From positions 62,001-126,000 of the forward strand of contig CAVSVP010000032.1 of assembly GCA_963731125.1 (NCBI GenBank): 64,000 nucleotides of DNA, written 5' to 3'. Position 1 is the stretch's first letter. Every line of letters begins with the position of its first letter. The notes beneath the pieces were generated by a model. That model was not told the origin of the DNA. It did not search any database and saw only the letters and a program-made list of their open reading frames with translations. This document shows, in pieces, positions 53,530-61,710 of this stretch. Origin of the DNA: CAVSVP01 sp963731125 (GTDB lineage Bacteria > Pseudomonadota > Gammaproteobacteria > Competibacterales > Competibacteraceae). Both the position numbers and the translations under genes were made by a program.

Positions 53530-53696
53530 AAGCAGCCCGATGATAACGCCAATGCGATAGGTCGAAGGGGTTTCACTGAAACGCCGTAGCGCTTTTTGGA
53601 ACCGTTCTGACAGGTAGGTTGTGAAATTTATCTCGGTATCCTCTTGCGGCCAGCAACCTCAAACTGGATCGTCCCCCTGCTCCAACCCACAGGAGT

Positions 53697-54260
53697 TCAC
53701 TGCCGCCCGAGCTTGGTGCCAAATCGGTTCCAGAGAGCGAATACAACCACGACGATAATGGCCAGTGCGACCATAGGTAGGGCAACCTCATCGATAAAGG
53801 CAACCGCGAGAGCGCTCACTGCAAGAAAAACCCCCACAACACCTAACCGCCAGTCGAGGTAAATGCCGGCTAGAAACGTGCCTAGTGCAAGCAGGTAAAG
53901 CAACACCAGACCGGTTATGTCGCTATCCAGCAACTTTTGTACGTCATGTACGAATAAGAGCCGCATCACCAGCAGCACAGCGCCCCAGTGCAGCACCTGA
54001 GTCCAGATTAGGCGCAGCCGGCTGTGTCGCTCCGACCCCATCCGAGACCACTGGGCGATGATGCAGAGCACCGCGAAGGCAGGCACCACGGCTTGCCAGT
54101 AGAGAAGACTGCGGGCGGGGTATAAATCAGTCAATGCAATACCAACCAGCGCCAGTACCAACAAGATGATATAAGGCGCCTGCCTGATAACAAAATCCTT
54201 GAGAAACCCCCGTTTGGCAGCACTCGGGGCGCCTGAAGAGATAGAATTGGGGTCAGCCAC
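53697..54260 (-). CDS. Polytopic inner-membrane protein, function unknown
   Basis: 187 residues with about six hydrophobic spans (for example YIILLVLALVGIALTDLY and LPMVALAIIVVVVFALWNRF). Ser-rich cytosolic N terminus. It precedes the TAXI receptor gene in the same direction and may be its membrane partner; it is too short to be a TRAP large permease and lacks recognisable TRAP small-subunit motifs. Confidence 0.65.
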   Translation of the reverse strand: MADPNSISSGAPSAAKRGFLKDFVIRQAPYIILLVLALVGIALTDLYPARSLLYWQAVVPAFAVLCIIAQWSRMGSERHSRLRLIWTQVLHWGAVLLVMRLLFVHDVQKLLDSDITGLVLLYLLALGTFLAGIYLDWRLGVVGVFLAVSALAVAFIDEVALPMVALAIIVVVVFALWNRFGTKLGRQ

Positions 54261-54379
54261 GGCGACTACTCCTGCTTGAGTTTCGGGATCTACCCGGAAT
54301 TAAGAATACCTATTACTCCATGGTAATAGTAATAGCATTCGCTGCAGTAAGAGCTACGTGGTTCAAACCGTAACTCCGA

Positions 54380-54757
54380 TTACCAAACCCAGGGACCCCA
54401 CATACCCCAATTCATCGCCGCATTCTCATTCATCTCTGCAATATTCTGCTTCACCGCCATTTTCTCGTAACGCTGATAGGACGCTTGATCTCCCGCATAT
54501 AAGCACTGGCAGAAATCCGCGTCTGCATAGACGTAGCGAATATTGCCGTCTTGTTCATGGGGTACGACCTTGTGTTGGGTCAAAGTTTGCAGATGGGCAA
54601 GTTTTTCCGGCGTATTCGCAAGCTTCATCTGAAACCCGGCTGCAGCAAGTAACTGCTCGGTATCACTAGCGTCCTCTTTTTGAATCGCCGTGCAGCCAAC
54701 AAACGTAAGGGCAAGTATCACCACCGTTATCGGCAAGGGTAATTTCTTATTTGACAT
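54380..54757 (-). CDS. Small lipoprotein
   Basis: The start is placed at MSNKKLPLPI (54757) with GAGG eight bases upstream; about 125 residues. Lipobox FVGC follows a short hydrophobic signal. The mature part is rich in Gln, Ala and Tyr and ends NWGMWGPWVW. An internal Cys pair (FCQCLY) is present. Function unknown. Confidence 0.65.
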   Translation of the reverse strand: MSNKKLPLPITVVILALTFVGCTAIQKEDASDTEQLLAAAGFQMKLANTPEKLAHLQTLTQHKVVPHEQDGNIRYVYADADFCQCLYAGDQASYQRYEKMAVKQNIAEMNENAAMNWGMWGPWVW

Positions 54758-54877
54758 GGGCATTTCCTCTTTGTAACGGATTCTGTTGATGAACTGAATT
54801 ACGCTTGAAAGCTGCCGTCGAGTGAGAGATGTTGATGAATAGCAACGACACCGACATCTCCCCAACCCGAGGCAGCG

Positions 54878-55320
54878 ATGAGTACTATAACGCAACCATC
54901 GAAGCGAGGCTATCGAACCCTTCGCTTACCGATAAGCGAAGCCGATTACGAGCGGTTTATAACGGAGAACGGGTTTGCCAAAGCGCACCTGGACGAGCTG
55001 TCTGTGCGGCATCCGGAACTGTTTCCCGCTGGATTCGAGCGGGGCTATGCGCTGTATGGGTTTACCGAAGCATCGCGCAAACAACGGTTGCACTGCCGGC
55101 GGCTTCGACTGAGCGCGGGCGGGACGGTCTGGACGGTGGCCCCCGCGTTTGTGATGCCTTATCTGAGTGCGCCGGTGGTGGAGGTGGAGAAGGCGTTGTT
55201 ATTGATGCGTTTTCACGTCCCGTATTGGGCGCTGGCCTATGTGTTTGGGCGCAATGCGAGGTATTGGTACCGACTGCAGCAAGGCCTCGGCCGGTTCAGT
55301 GTGGTGGGCACGACGGTTAA
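54878..55320 (+). pseudogene. Transposase N-terminal fragment cut by MITE copy 4
   Basis: About 148 codons from ATG 54878: ISEADYERFITENGFAKAHL, HPELFPAGFERGYALYGF, RFHVPYWALAYVFGRNARYW and SVVGTTVK. This resembles the N-terminal region of a widespread transposase family (EVEKAL..R..VP..ALAYVFGR..MYWYR...VGTTVK) as I remember it; the catalytic part that should follow is absent. It ends exactly at the MITE. Confidence 0.65.
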
Positions 55321-55410
55321 GAGGCTGTTGGAAAACCCCAGATCGAACGATTTCGGATCATCTTAAATCAATGCATTAGCTTGCGCGCCAGGGTATTTTC
55401 CAACAGCCTC
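55321..55410 (-). mobile_element. 90-bp MITE, copy 4 (unmatched flanks)
   Basis: Reverse orientation relative to copies 1-3. The left flank is TAA and the right flank TTT, so the target duplication is broken, unlike the other four copies. Confidence 0.88.
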
Positions 55411-55500
55411 TTTCTCCTATCACGCTCGTTAACACTTCTTGTCTGCTATCATTGGGGGTATGTTCACCTTTTTTCAAGTCAGTCTGCTTAGAACTACTGA

Positions 55501-55590
55501 GAGGCTGTTGGAAAACCCCAGATCGAACGATTTCGGATCATTTTAAATCAATGCATTAGCTTGCGCGCCAGGGTATTTTCCAACAGCCTC
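55501..55590 (-). mobile_element. 90-bp MITE, copy 5
   Basis: Same orientation as copy 4, from which it is separated by 90 unrelated bases. Target duplication TGA at 55498-55500 and 55591-55593. Close in sequence to copies 2 and 4. Confidence 0.92.
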
Positions 55591-55633
55591 TGAATAGTTA
55601 CCATTATCCTAAAATCGTAAGGGAAGTCTGACG

Positions 55634-55992
55634 ATGAGAAATATACAAAATTTGCAGCCTATCTCGGCGCCGCAGTGTTGGTCATCAGGATTGGCGTGAT
55701 GGGGCTTGCCATCGGCAGCGCGCTGGCCGCCGAGGACAGCGGGCCGCGCCAGCATGCCGAGGGCCAGTACGAGGCCTCGACCAACACCTACACCATGGTG
55801 GCAGGCGATAATATTTCAGAGATTGCCGAGCGCTTCGGCACCACCGTCGGCGAGTTGGAGAAGCTGAACCAGCTGACATCAGACGAGATCAAGGTGGGCC
55901 AGAAGCTCGTCGTGGCTGCCGCCGCTGAAACTGCCGGTGCGCCGGCCCTGAAGCCGCAACCTGATGCGGTCATCCAAGCTAATAGAAACTGA
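55634..55992 (+). pseudogene. Stand-alone exported LysM protein with frameshifted signal peptide
   Basis: From ATG 55634 the codons MRNIQ... match the start of the LysM family, but one base is missing or added near the CAAAATTT run, and the rest (GVMGLAIGSALAAEDSGPRQ, LysM to KLVVAAAAE, then a short tail PDAVIQANRN*) is in another frame. A GTG at 55675 could still start a shortened signal peptide, so a product is possible. It ends 9 bases before a sulfatase gene, the same partner that is fused in the gene at 43693. Confidence 0.7.
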
Positions 55993-56001
55993 GGCTTAAC
56001 C

Positions 56002-57624
56002 ATGAGAAACACCCTGATAAAATGCGTAATCCTGATGGCCGTGTCGGCGTGGATGAGCGCCTCTGCTGTGGCTACGAAAAAGCCCAACATCCTGGTCATC
56101 TTCGGCGACGATGTCGGCATGTGGAATGTCGGCGCCTACACCCACGGCATGATGGGCCACACGCCCAGCATCGACCGGATCGCCAAGGAGGGCATGCTGT
56201 TCACCGACCATTACGCGCAACCGAGCTGCACGGCGGGGAGAGCCGCTTTCATCACCGGGCAGTTACCCGTGCGCACCGGCATGACGACGATTGGTCTGCC
56301 CGGCTCAACGCTCGGCTTGCAGAAAGAAGACCCGACCCTGGCCGAGGTGCTGAAGCCGCTCGGCTACGCGACGGGACAGTTCGGCAAGAATCACCTCGGG
56401 GACCGTAACGAGTTCCTGCCGACTGTGCACGGCTTCGACGAGTTCTACGGCAACCTTTACCATCTCAACGCCGAAGAAGAGCCGGAGCAGCTCGACTACC
56501 CCGGCGTGAAGAATCCTGCGTTCAAGGAGAAGTTTGGGCCGCGGGGTGTACTGCACTGCTGGGCGACGGACAAGGACGACCCCACCGAAGATCCGAAGTT
56601 TGGCTGGATGGGCAGGCAGCGCTGCGAGAACACCGGTCCCCTGACCCGCGAGCGCATGAAAACCGTGGACGCCGAGTTCCTCAAGGCGGCCGAGCAGTTT
56701 ATCGACCGCAGCGCCAAGGATGACAAGCCGTTCTTCGTCTGGTTCAATACCACCCGCATGCACATCTGGACGCACCTTCCCCAGGAGTACATCCAGAAGG
56801 CCGTGGATGAGGGGCGCCCCGAGCTCGATGTCTACCGTGCCGGCATGATTCAGCACGACGAACAGATCGGCACGCTACTGAAAAAGCTGGACGACCTGGG
56901 GATCGCCGACGACACCATCGTGATCTATACCAGCGACAACGGCTACGAGATGTTGTTCTGGCCGGACGGCGGCTACGCGCCTTTTCGAGGCGAAAAGGGC
57001 ACGACCTGGGAAGGCGGCGTACGGGTGCCGCTCGTCGCCCGCTGGCCGGGGAAGATGCCGGCGGGAAGCGTGTCGAACGGGCTGCAAAGCCACGAGGACC
57101 TTTTCGTCACGCTCGCCGCGGCTGCCGGCGAGACGGACATCAAGGAGGAGCTACTCAAGAGCAAGAAAATCGGTGCGATGACCTACAAGGTACACCTCGA
57201 CGGCTATAACAATCTGGATCTGTGGACCGGCAAGGCGGAGAAGTCGGCCCGTAATGAGTACTTCTACTACGACGAGGCGAACCTCACCGGGGTGCGGGTG
57301 GGAAACTGGAAGATGCTGTTCGCCATCAAGGAAGAAGGCCTCTGGTGGGATCCCCTGGTCTATCCATCGGTACCGTATCTCTTTAATCTGCGCATGGACC
57401 CCATGGAGCGCTTCGATCCGCATTCACGCGAATGGGGCTACATGGGTCGTAAGCTGTTCGCCGAAAAGCTGTGGACGCTCGTTCCGGCGCAAGGGATCAT
57501 CGCCGAGCACATGCAGAGCTTGCAGAAGTGGCCACCGCGGCAGCGGGCGGAGTCGCTGAGCTTACAGAAAGCGATGGAGGCGGTGATGAAGCAGCTCGAG
57601 AAGGCCCCTGGGCAGCTCCAGTGA
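56002..57624 (+). CDS. Exported arylsulfatase-type sulfatase
   Basis: 540 residues, own signal peptide (1-25, ending ASAVA), then metal site PNILVIFGDDVG and SCTAGR with Cys76 for formylglycine (C-x-A-x-R type). Other motifs: QFGKNHLGDRNEF, TRMHIWTHL, YTSDNGYEMLFWPDGG. The alkaline-phosphatase superfamily fold hydrolyses sulfate esters in the periplasm. GAGG lies seven bases upstream of the ATG. Paralogous to the catalytic part of the LysM-sulfatase at 43693, but unfused. Confidence 0.9.
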   Translation: MRNTLIKCVILMAVSAWMSASAVATKKPNILVIFGDDVGMWNVGAYTHGMMGHTPSIDRIAKEGMLFTDHYAQPSCTAGRAAFITGQLPVRTGMTTIGLPGSTLGLQKEDPTLAEVLKPLGYATGQFGKNHLGDRNEFLPTVHGFDEFYGNLYHLNAEEEPEQLDYPGVKNPAFKEKFGPRGVLHCWATDKDDPTEDPKFGWMGRQRCENTGPLTRERMKTVDAEFLKAAEQFIDRSAKDDKPFFVWFNTTRMHIWTHLPQEYIQKAVDEGRPELDVYRAGMIQHDEQIGTLLKKLDDLGIADDTIVIYTSDNGYEMLFWPDGGYAPFRGEKGTTWEGGVRVPLVARWPGKMPAGSVSNGLQSHEDLFVTLAAAAGETDIKEELLKSKKIGAMTYKVHLDGYNNLDLWTGKAEKSARNEYFYYDEANLTGVRVGNWKMLFAIKEEGLWWDPLVYPSVPYLFNLRMDPMERFDPHSREWGYMGRKLFAEKLWTLVPAQGIIAEHMQSLQKWPPRQRAESLSLQKAMEAVMKQLEKAPGQLQ

Positions 57625-57933
57625 GCGGTGATCCCGAATTGACGAGGTCGCCATCGAGGCCCACCATGGCCAGTGACGGCGACCGAGGACCAGGCGGCGG
57701 TGTTCCCGTGCTGCACGTATGCAGGGAAACACGGTGCAACTGCAGGTTTCATAGCGGCACGAGGAACCACGGCGAGGAAGAAAAGGCGAAGTACGGGTGC
57801 CAGACTGCAGGTTTCATAGCGGCACGAGGAACCACGGCGAGGAAGAAAAGGCGAAGTACGGGTGCCAACCAGCACTGGTCTGGTTTAAAACAATAGTGGT
57901 GATTAATCCATTTACTAGAAAGGAGTAACTCTT
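57625..57933 (+). other. Gene-free interval with a 65-bp tandem repeat
   Basis: About 310 bases between two genes; apart from the repeat at 57739-57867 nothing is recognised. AAAGGAG before 57934 is the next gene's ribosome-binding site. Confidence 0.5.
57739..57867 (+). repeat. Two tandem copies of a 65-bp unit
   Basis: Units begin at 57739 and 57804 (ACTGCAGGTTTCATAGCGGC...) and are essentially identical to the end of the second copy near 57867. Likely a recent slippage or recombination duplication. Confidence 0.85.
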
Positions 57934-58383
57934 ATGAAACTGGTTTTCAAAAAACTTGCTGCATTCCTGCTGGTTGTACCTTTTCTAGCTGCAGCCAACG
58001 CCGTCATGGCGGAGGAAAAGACACCCTCCGGAACCGTCGTCATCGATGAGACCCAAATCATGTGGATAGTCGGCGGCGACATCGGTGGCGGGACACTGGA
58101 GTATCAGGGCCAGTCCTACCCGTTCAAGATGGACGGCCTGAAGCTGGGAGGATTCGGTGTGCACAAGCTCGAGCTGACCGGCGATGTCTATGATCTGGAG
58201 GATGTCGCGGACTTTCCAGGCGTCTATGCGGAGGCCGAGGTTGGTTTTACCGTGGCCGATGCGGGCAAGGGAGATTTCTGGTTGCAGAACGACAAGGGCG
58301 TGAAACTGCGTCTGAAATCACCGGAATCGCAGGGCATTGCCCTGGACCTGGGTGTCGAGGGTGCGGACATACGCCTAGAGTAA
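57934..58383 (+). CDS. Small exported protein, function unknown
   Basis: 149 residues. Signal peptide (1-26, ending NAVMA), then a beta-rich domain with WIVGGDIGGGTLEYQGQSYP and DLEDVADFPGVYAEAEVGFT. The pattern suggests a lipid- or ligand-binding beta-sandwich, but I do not recognise the family. AAAGGAG ribosome-binding site. Upstream of the fadL-type gene in the same direction. Confidence 0.65.
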   Translation: MKLVFKKLAAFLLVVPFLAAANAVMAEEKTPSGTVVIDETQIMWIVGGDIGGGTLEYQGQSYPFKMDGLKLGGFGVHKLELTGDVYDLEDVADFPGVYAEAEVGFTVADAGKGDFWLQNDKGVKLRLKSPESQGIALDLGVEGADIRLE

Positions 58384-58481
58384 GCGTTTTGCCATGACCG
58401 GATAGCTGGCAGGCAGCTTAGGCTGCCGGCTTGGACACGGGTTGTCTTGGATAACCGATCTGATATGGGAGCAGACTACCG

Positions 58482-59750
58482 ATGACTAAGTGGATCACTG
58501 GCGGCGTTGCGGCACTGACTCTCGCCATAGTCAACGCCTCGGCGCAAGCCGCCGGTCTCTGGCTGTACGAACAGGGAACGCCCGACGTGGGTACGGCCAG
58601 CGCCGGCATGACATCGCGCGCACAGGATGCCGCTACGGCATTCGCCAACCCGGCGGGAATGACGCGCCTTGAGGGATCGCAGTTTATGTTGGGGATTCAG
58701 CCGATCTACGCCGATGTCAAGTCCGACGTGGACGTGGCGACCTTCGGCGGTGGCAATGGCGGCAATGCCGGTGGTTTTGTCCCCTCGGGGGGATTGTTCT
58801 ACGTGCACAGCGTCTCCGACGATCTGAAGCTGGGCTTCTCGGCAGGTTCCTACCTCGGCCTGGGGCTCACCTTTGACAACGATTGGGCCGGGCGCTATTA
58901 CAATCAGCGTGTGGACTTTACGACCCTGTTTGCGAACGGCTCCGTCGGGTATCGAATTAACGACTGGCTGTCGGTGGGCGGCGGGGTTTCCGTTGTGCAT
59001 GGCAGTCTGGGTTACAAAGCGGCCCTTAATAATGTGCTCGACGGGCGTGCGGATGGGCGTGTCAGATTTAAAGATGACGACACCGATGTCGGGGCTAACG
59101 TGGGGGTGCTGATCGAACCTCGCAAAGGGACCCGTTTTGGTCTGACTTACATTTCCAAGGTCGACTTCGATTTCAAGGACGATAACTTAATCAGGGGAGC
59201 GGGTCCGCTCTTGAATGTTGCGCTGCAGGTATCCGGCCTCGGTGGCGGGACAACCAAGCTAAAGTGGACGCTGCCGCAGCAGGTTATGCTCGGCGCCTAT
59301 CACGAGTTGACGGATAAGCTCGCCATCATGGGTAATCTAGGCTGGCAGAACTGGTCGCAGTTTGGTCAAGTGGGGGTCTCGGTCGATTCCACGACCTCGG
59401 TTAGCACAACAGCGGATGCCAATTTCCAGGATACCTGGCATATCGGCCTCGGCGCCCGCTACCGGGTCAATCCCCGCTGGTCCGTGTCTGGCGGGTTTGC
59501 CTACGACAGCTCGCCGGTATCCAACGCCGACCGCACCATTACCTTAGCCTTGGACAGACAGTATCGCTATGCCGTGGGCGCGCTCTATGACTGGCGCAAG
59601 GACCTCACACTGGGCGTTGCCTTTGAATACATGGATGCAGGAGACGCCCCGGTTGATCAGCAAGGTGGAAACTTGCGAGGCGACTTTAAGAGCGAGTTCA
59701 AGGACGACAATTTTTACTTCCTGGCGCTGAATCTGAACTGGACATTTTGA
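58482..59750 (+). CDS. OmpP1/FadL/TodX-family outer-membrane transporter
   Basis: 422 residues. A signal peptide (about 1-24, ending AQA) is followed by AGLWLYEQGTPDVGTASAGM and TAFANPAGMTRL, the FadL N-terminal hatch with the NPAG motif. The 14-strand barrel ends in LNLNWTF with a terminal Phe. FadL-type channels take up hydrophobic compounds (fatty acids, aromatics) by lateral diffusion. Nearby Cti and other envelope genes suggest exposure to hydrophobic solutes. Confidence 0.9.
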   Translation: MTKWITGGVAALTLAIVNASAQAAGLWLYEQGTPDVGTASAGMTSRAQDAATAFANPAGMTRLEGSQFMLGIQPIYADVKSDVDVATFGGGNGGNAGGFVPSGGLFYVHSVSDDLKLGFSAGSYLGLGLTFDNDWAGRYYNQRVDFTTLFANGSVGYRINDWLSVGGGVSVVHGSLGYKAALNNVLDGRADGRVRFKDDDTDVGANVGVLIEPRKGTRFGLTYISKVDFDFKDDNLIRGAGPLLNVALQVSGLGGGTTKLKWTLPQQVMLGAYHELTDKLAIMGNLGWQNWSQFGQVGVSVDSTTSVSTTADANFQDTWHIGLGARYRVNPRWSVSGGFAYDSSPVSNADRTITLALDRQYRYAVGALYDWRKDLTLGVAFEYMDAGDAPVDQQGGNLRGDFKSEFKDDNFYFLALNLNWTF

Positions 59751-59796
59751 GGAGAATCAGCCACCGCGGTGCAATCACGCTGGGTGGCAGACGGCA

Positions 59797-59832
59797 AGGA
59801 GCGCTCCTATCAAGGGTAACGGATACCCTTGA
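59797..59832 (+). terminator. Palindromes after the fadL-type gene
   Basis: AGGAGCGCTCCT (59797-59808) and TCAAGGGTA-acgga-TACCCTTGA (about 59810-59832) lie 50-80 bases after the stop. Without a T-run they are weak terminators at best. Confidence 0.4.
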
Positions 59833-59941
59833 CAAGGGACGACCGAGCGGTTTGGCGAGCAGGTTGCTATGAGATGGCACCTGGTGCTTAACCATCGCGG
59901 TCGCGAAATCATCAACAGCAACACCCAGTGAGGCATAGATT

Positions 59942-60199
59942 ATGAAAAAGACGTTGATAACTGCGTTGGGTCTAACGCTTTTAGGTACCGGCATGGCGCT
60001 GGCGCAATACGAGCGGAATTACTCATTTTCCGACGTCGACACCAACGGTGATGGCCAAATCAGTGTCGATGAGGCGAAAGCCAATTCGGATTTTGTCGAT
60101 GAAGCCATATATCATATGTTCAGCAAAGCCCATGGCGATAGCGTCAACTGGGCTAATCCCATGGAACAGGAAGAATGGGAGGGCCTGACCTCGCATTGA
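59942..60199 (+). CDS. Small exported EF-hand protein
   Basis: 85 residues. Signal peptide (1-22, ending ALA), then one canonical calcium loop DVDTNGDGQISVDEA (D-x-D-x-N-G-D-G-x-I-S-x-x-E). A C-terminal helical part (MEQEEWEGLTSH) may form a half-site, so calcium binding would need a dimer. GAGG lies about nine bases before the ATG. Cluster of small secreted proteins. Confidence 0.75.
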   Translation: MKKTLITALGLTLLGTGMALAQYERNYSFSDVDTNGDGQISVDEAKANSDFVDEAIYHMFSKAHGDSVNWANPMEQEEWEGLTSH

Positions 60200-60287
60200 C
60201 AGCGAGTGATAGCGCGGTGAGAAGGTTGTGGTGGCTATGATGATACATCGCTTAATCATGGCTACCTCACTTTGCTCATCTTTGCCC

Positions 60288-60310
60288 TTTGGCGCCGCTA
60301 CGGCGCCAAA
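60288..60310. terminator. Perfect 10-bp hairpin
   Basis: TTTGGCGCCG-CTA-CGGCGCCAAA, followed on the plus strand by ACTCTGG, so no T-run. Sits between the EF-hand gene and the next small secreted gene. Confidence 0.45.
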
Positions 60311-60372
60311 ACTCTGGTGCGCCTAATCCAAAGGGATTGGGCGATGTTTCCACTGAGCGGAGGATACACATA

Positions 60373-60771
60373 ATGAGAGTAACGAACGTCTTGCTGTGCG
60401 GTTTTGCTTTTGCTGTCGGTGGCCATCTTAGCACGGCTGTCGAGGCGGCTTGTGTCACCAACGAACTGGATATGGAAGCCCAGGTACAGATTGGTGAGTC
60501 CTGGAATCAGATTGTGGAACCGGGTGAGTCGGAATGCCATGAGGGCCAGGGCGGACTGGTCAGTGCCTACGTCGCATCGGAACCCAGCCCGGAAAGGGAG
60601 AATCTTGAGGCCGAGGCGTCGGGCGCCCCGAATGCCACTGGCGAAGTCTCACCAGATGGAACGGTGAAATTCGAGAAAGGCGATGTGGATAATTTTATGG
60701 TTATCTATGATGCGAGTGGAAACGAAGTGGAGCGCAGAATCATTGCGGGCACTGGGGAGGCGCAGGAATAA
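60373..60771 (+). CDS. Small exported protein, function unknown
   Basis: The start is placed at ATG 60373 (MRVTNVLLCGFAFAVGG) with GGAGG nine bases upstream; about 132 residues. Signal peptide (1-25, ending VEAA), then an acidic domain with two Cys (ACVTNELDM, ESECHEGQG) and EVERRIIAGTGEAQE at the end. Not recognised. Confidence 0.6.
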   Translation: MRVTNVLLCGFAFAVGGHLSTAVEAACVTNELDMEAQVQIGESWNQIVEPGESECHEGQGGLVSAYVASEPSPERENLEAEASGAPNATGEVSPDGTVKFEKGDVDNFMVIYDASGNEVERRIIAGTGEAQE

Positions 60772-60858
60772 GATTCAATCCATGCACCCAAGGCAGGGAG
60801 CAGAAATGCCGCTGATATCGAGTTGAAAGTTGTTATCAAGACCGTCTGCGGCATGGAT

Positions 60859-60918
60859 GCCGCAGTCGAGCTTACTGGGATGTATTTACGGCGTGTCTTG
60901 AACATAACTTTCAGCTCG
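60859..60918 (+). repeat. Dispersed repeat B, copy 2
   Basis: Matches 24831-24887. Just before it CTGCGGCAT-GG-ATGCCGCAG (about 60846-60865) forms a perfect 9-base hairpin that is degenerate at the first copy. Confidence 0.6.
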
Positions 60919-61058
60919 CTATGACCTCTGTCTCAGGCAAGAGTCCGATGAAGGCCAATAACGAGCATGGTGCGGTGATGGTGCTATCGATTTTTCAGGA
61001 AGAAGCGGCATTGCATCGCGGTGGCAAAGGGCTGAAAATTCAACGGGAGTGGTCTGAA

Positions 61059-61376
61059 ATGCGTTTTTCTAGTCTGGCATTTGGTTTGTCGAAATTTGCG
61101 GTGATGAAGTCGTTACTGACGGTAGTCATGGTGTGCTCGGCTTCGGTCTGGGGTGTGGTTACGGGGTGCGAGATTGCGGATGCGCAGAGAATCCGGATCG
61201 GGCTTAACGATGGGGTACAGGGGGTCTGTTCAAACAATGGGGAAGAGATTAGCTGTACTTACCAACAAGACGAAGGCTGGACCTGCTCGGGGCCACAGGG
61301 TCAAACCAATGCCTTCGCTCCGCAGGGTGATGAGTTGCCGCAATCCCTCATTGATCAGACCTGCGGGTGTATGTGA
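61059..61376 (+). CDS. Small exported Cys-rich protein
   Basis: The start is placed at ATG 61059 (MRFSSLAFGLSKF) with GGGAG about nine bases upstream; about 105 residues. Hydrophobic signal followed by TGCEIADAQRI, then six further cysteines (GVCSNNGEEISCTYQ, GWTCSG, DQTCGCM). Possibly disulfide-stabilised. Not recognised. Confidence 0.55.
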   Translation: MRFSSLAFGLSKFAVMKSLLTVVMVCSASVWGVVTGCEIADAQRIRIGLNDGVQGVCSNNGEEISCTYQQDEGWTCSGPQGQTNAFAPQGDELPQSLIDQTCGCM

Positions 61377-61700
61377 GCCGGCATGCGTGCGGTCGGCTCT
61401 ATGACCTGACGTACCACCAGTACACCCACATCACAGGCCCGGATCGCCCCATCATGCGCGACCAGAGTAAGCTCATCGAGGCAGGTCTGTGCCACCAGCA
61501 TGCGGCCGTACGGATCCCGGTGTAACGGTGGTAGACAGGCAGCCGCCTCCGCGTGTCTAGCCGTTATCGCCAATTTTTCGAACCCCTCATTTGGTAACAG
61601 GTCGATGACCGATTCCGGAGTCCGCGGCTTACCCAGTGCCTGTTTGATACCAATCTCCCAGACCGCTGCGGCACTGACCAGAACCCGAACCTATAAGTTG
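61355..61700 (-). pseudogene. VapC-type PIN-domain toxin, C-terminal fragment
   Basis: Reading from about 61700: VLVSAAAVWEIGIKQALGKP, then EKLAITARHAEAAACLPPLH, RDPYGRMLVAQTCLDELTLV, AHDGAIRACDVGVLVV. These are the VSxAxxWEIxIK and HRDPFDRMLIAQAxxExLxLVTxD motifs of VapC RNases. The N-terminal part with the first Asp is missing (a TAG precedes VRVLVSA), and no VapB is near. Confidence 0.75.
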
Positions 61701-61710
61701 GGAATGTGCA

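Noticed and set aside
45743..55590. The repeated 90-bp unit considered as CRISPR or attC repeats
   Set aside because: Copies are far apart, not regularly spaced, and flanked by TNA duplications, which fits a MITE.
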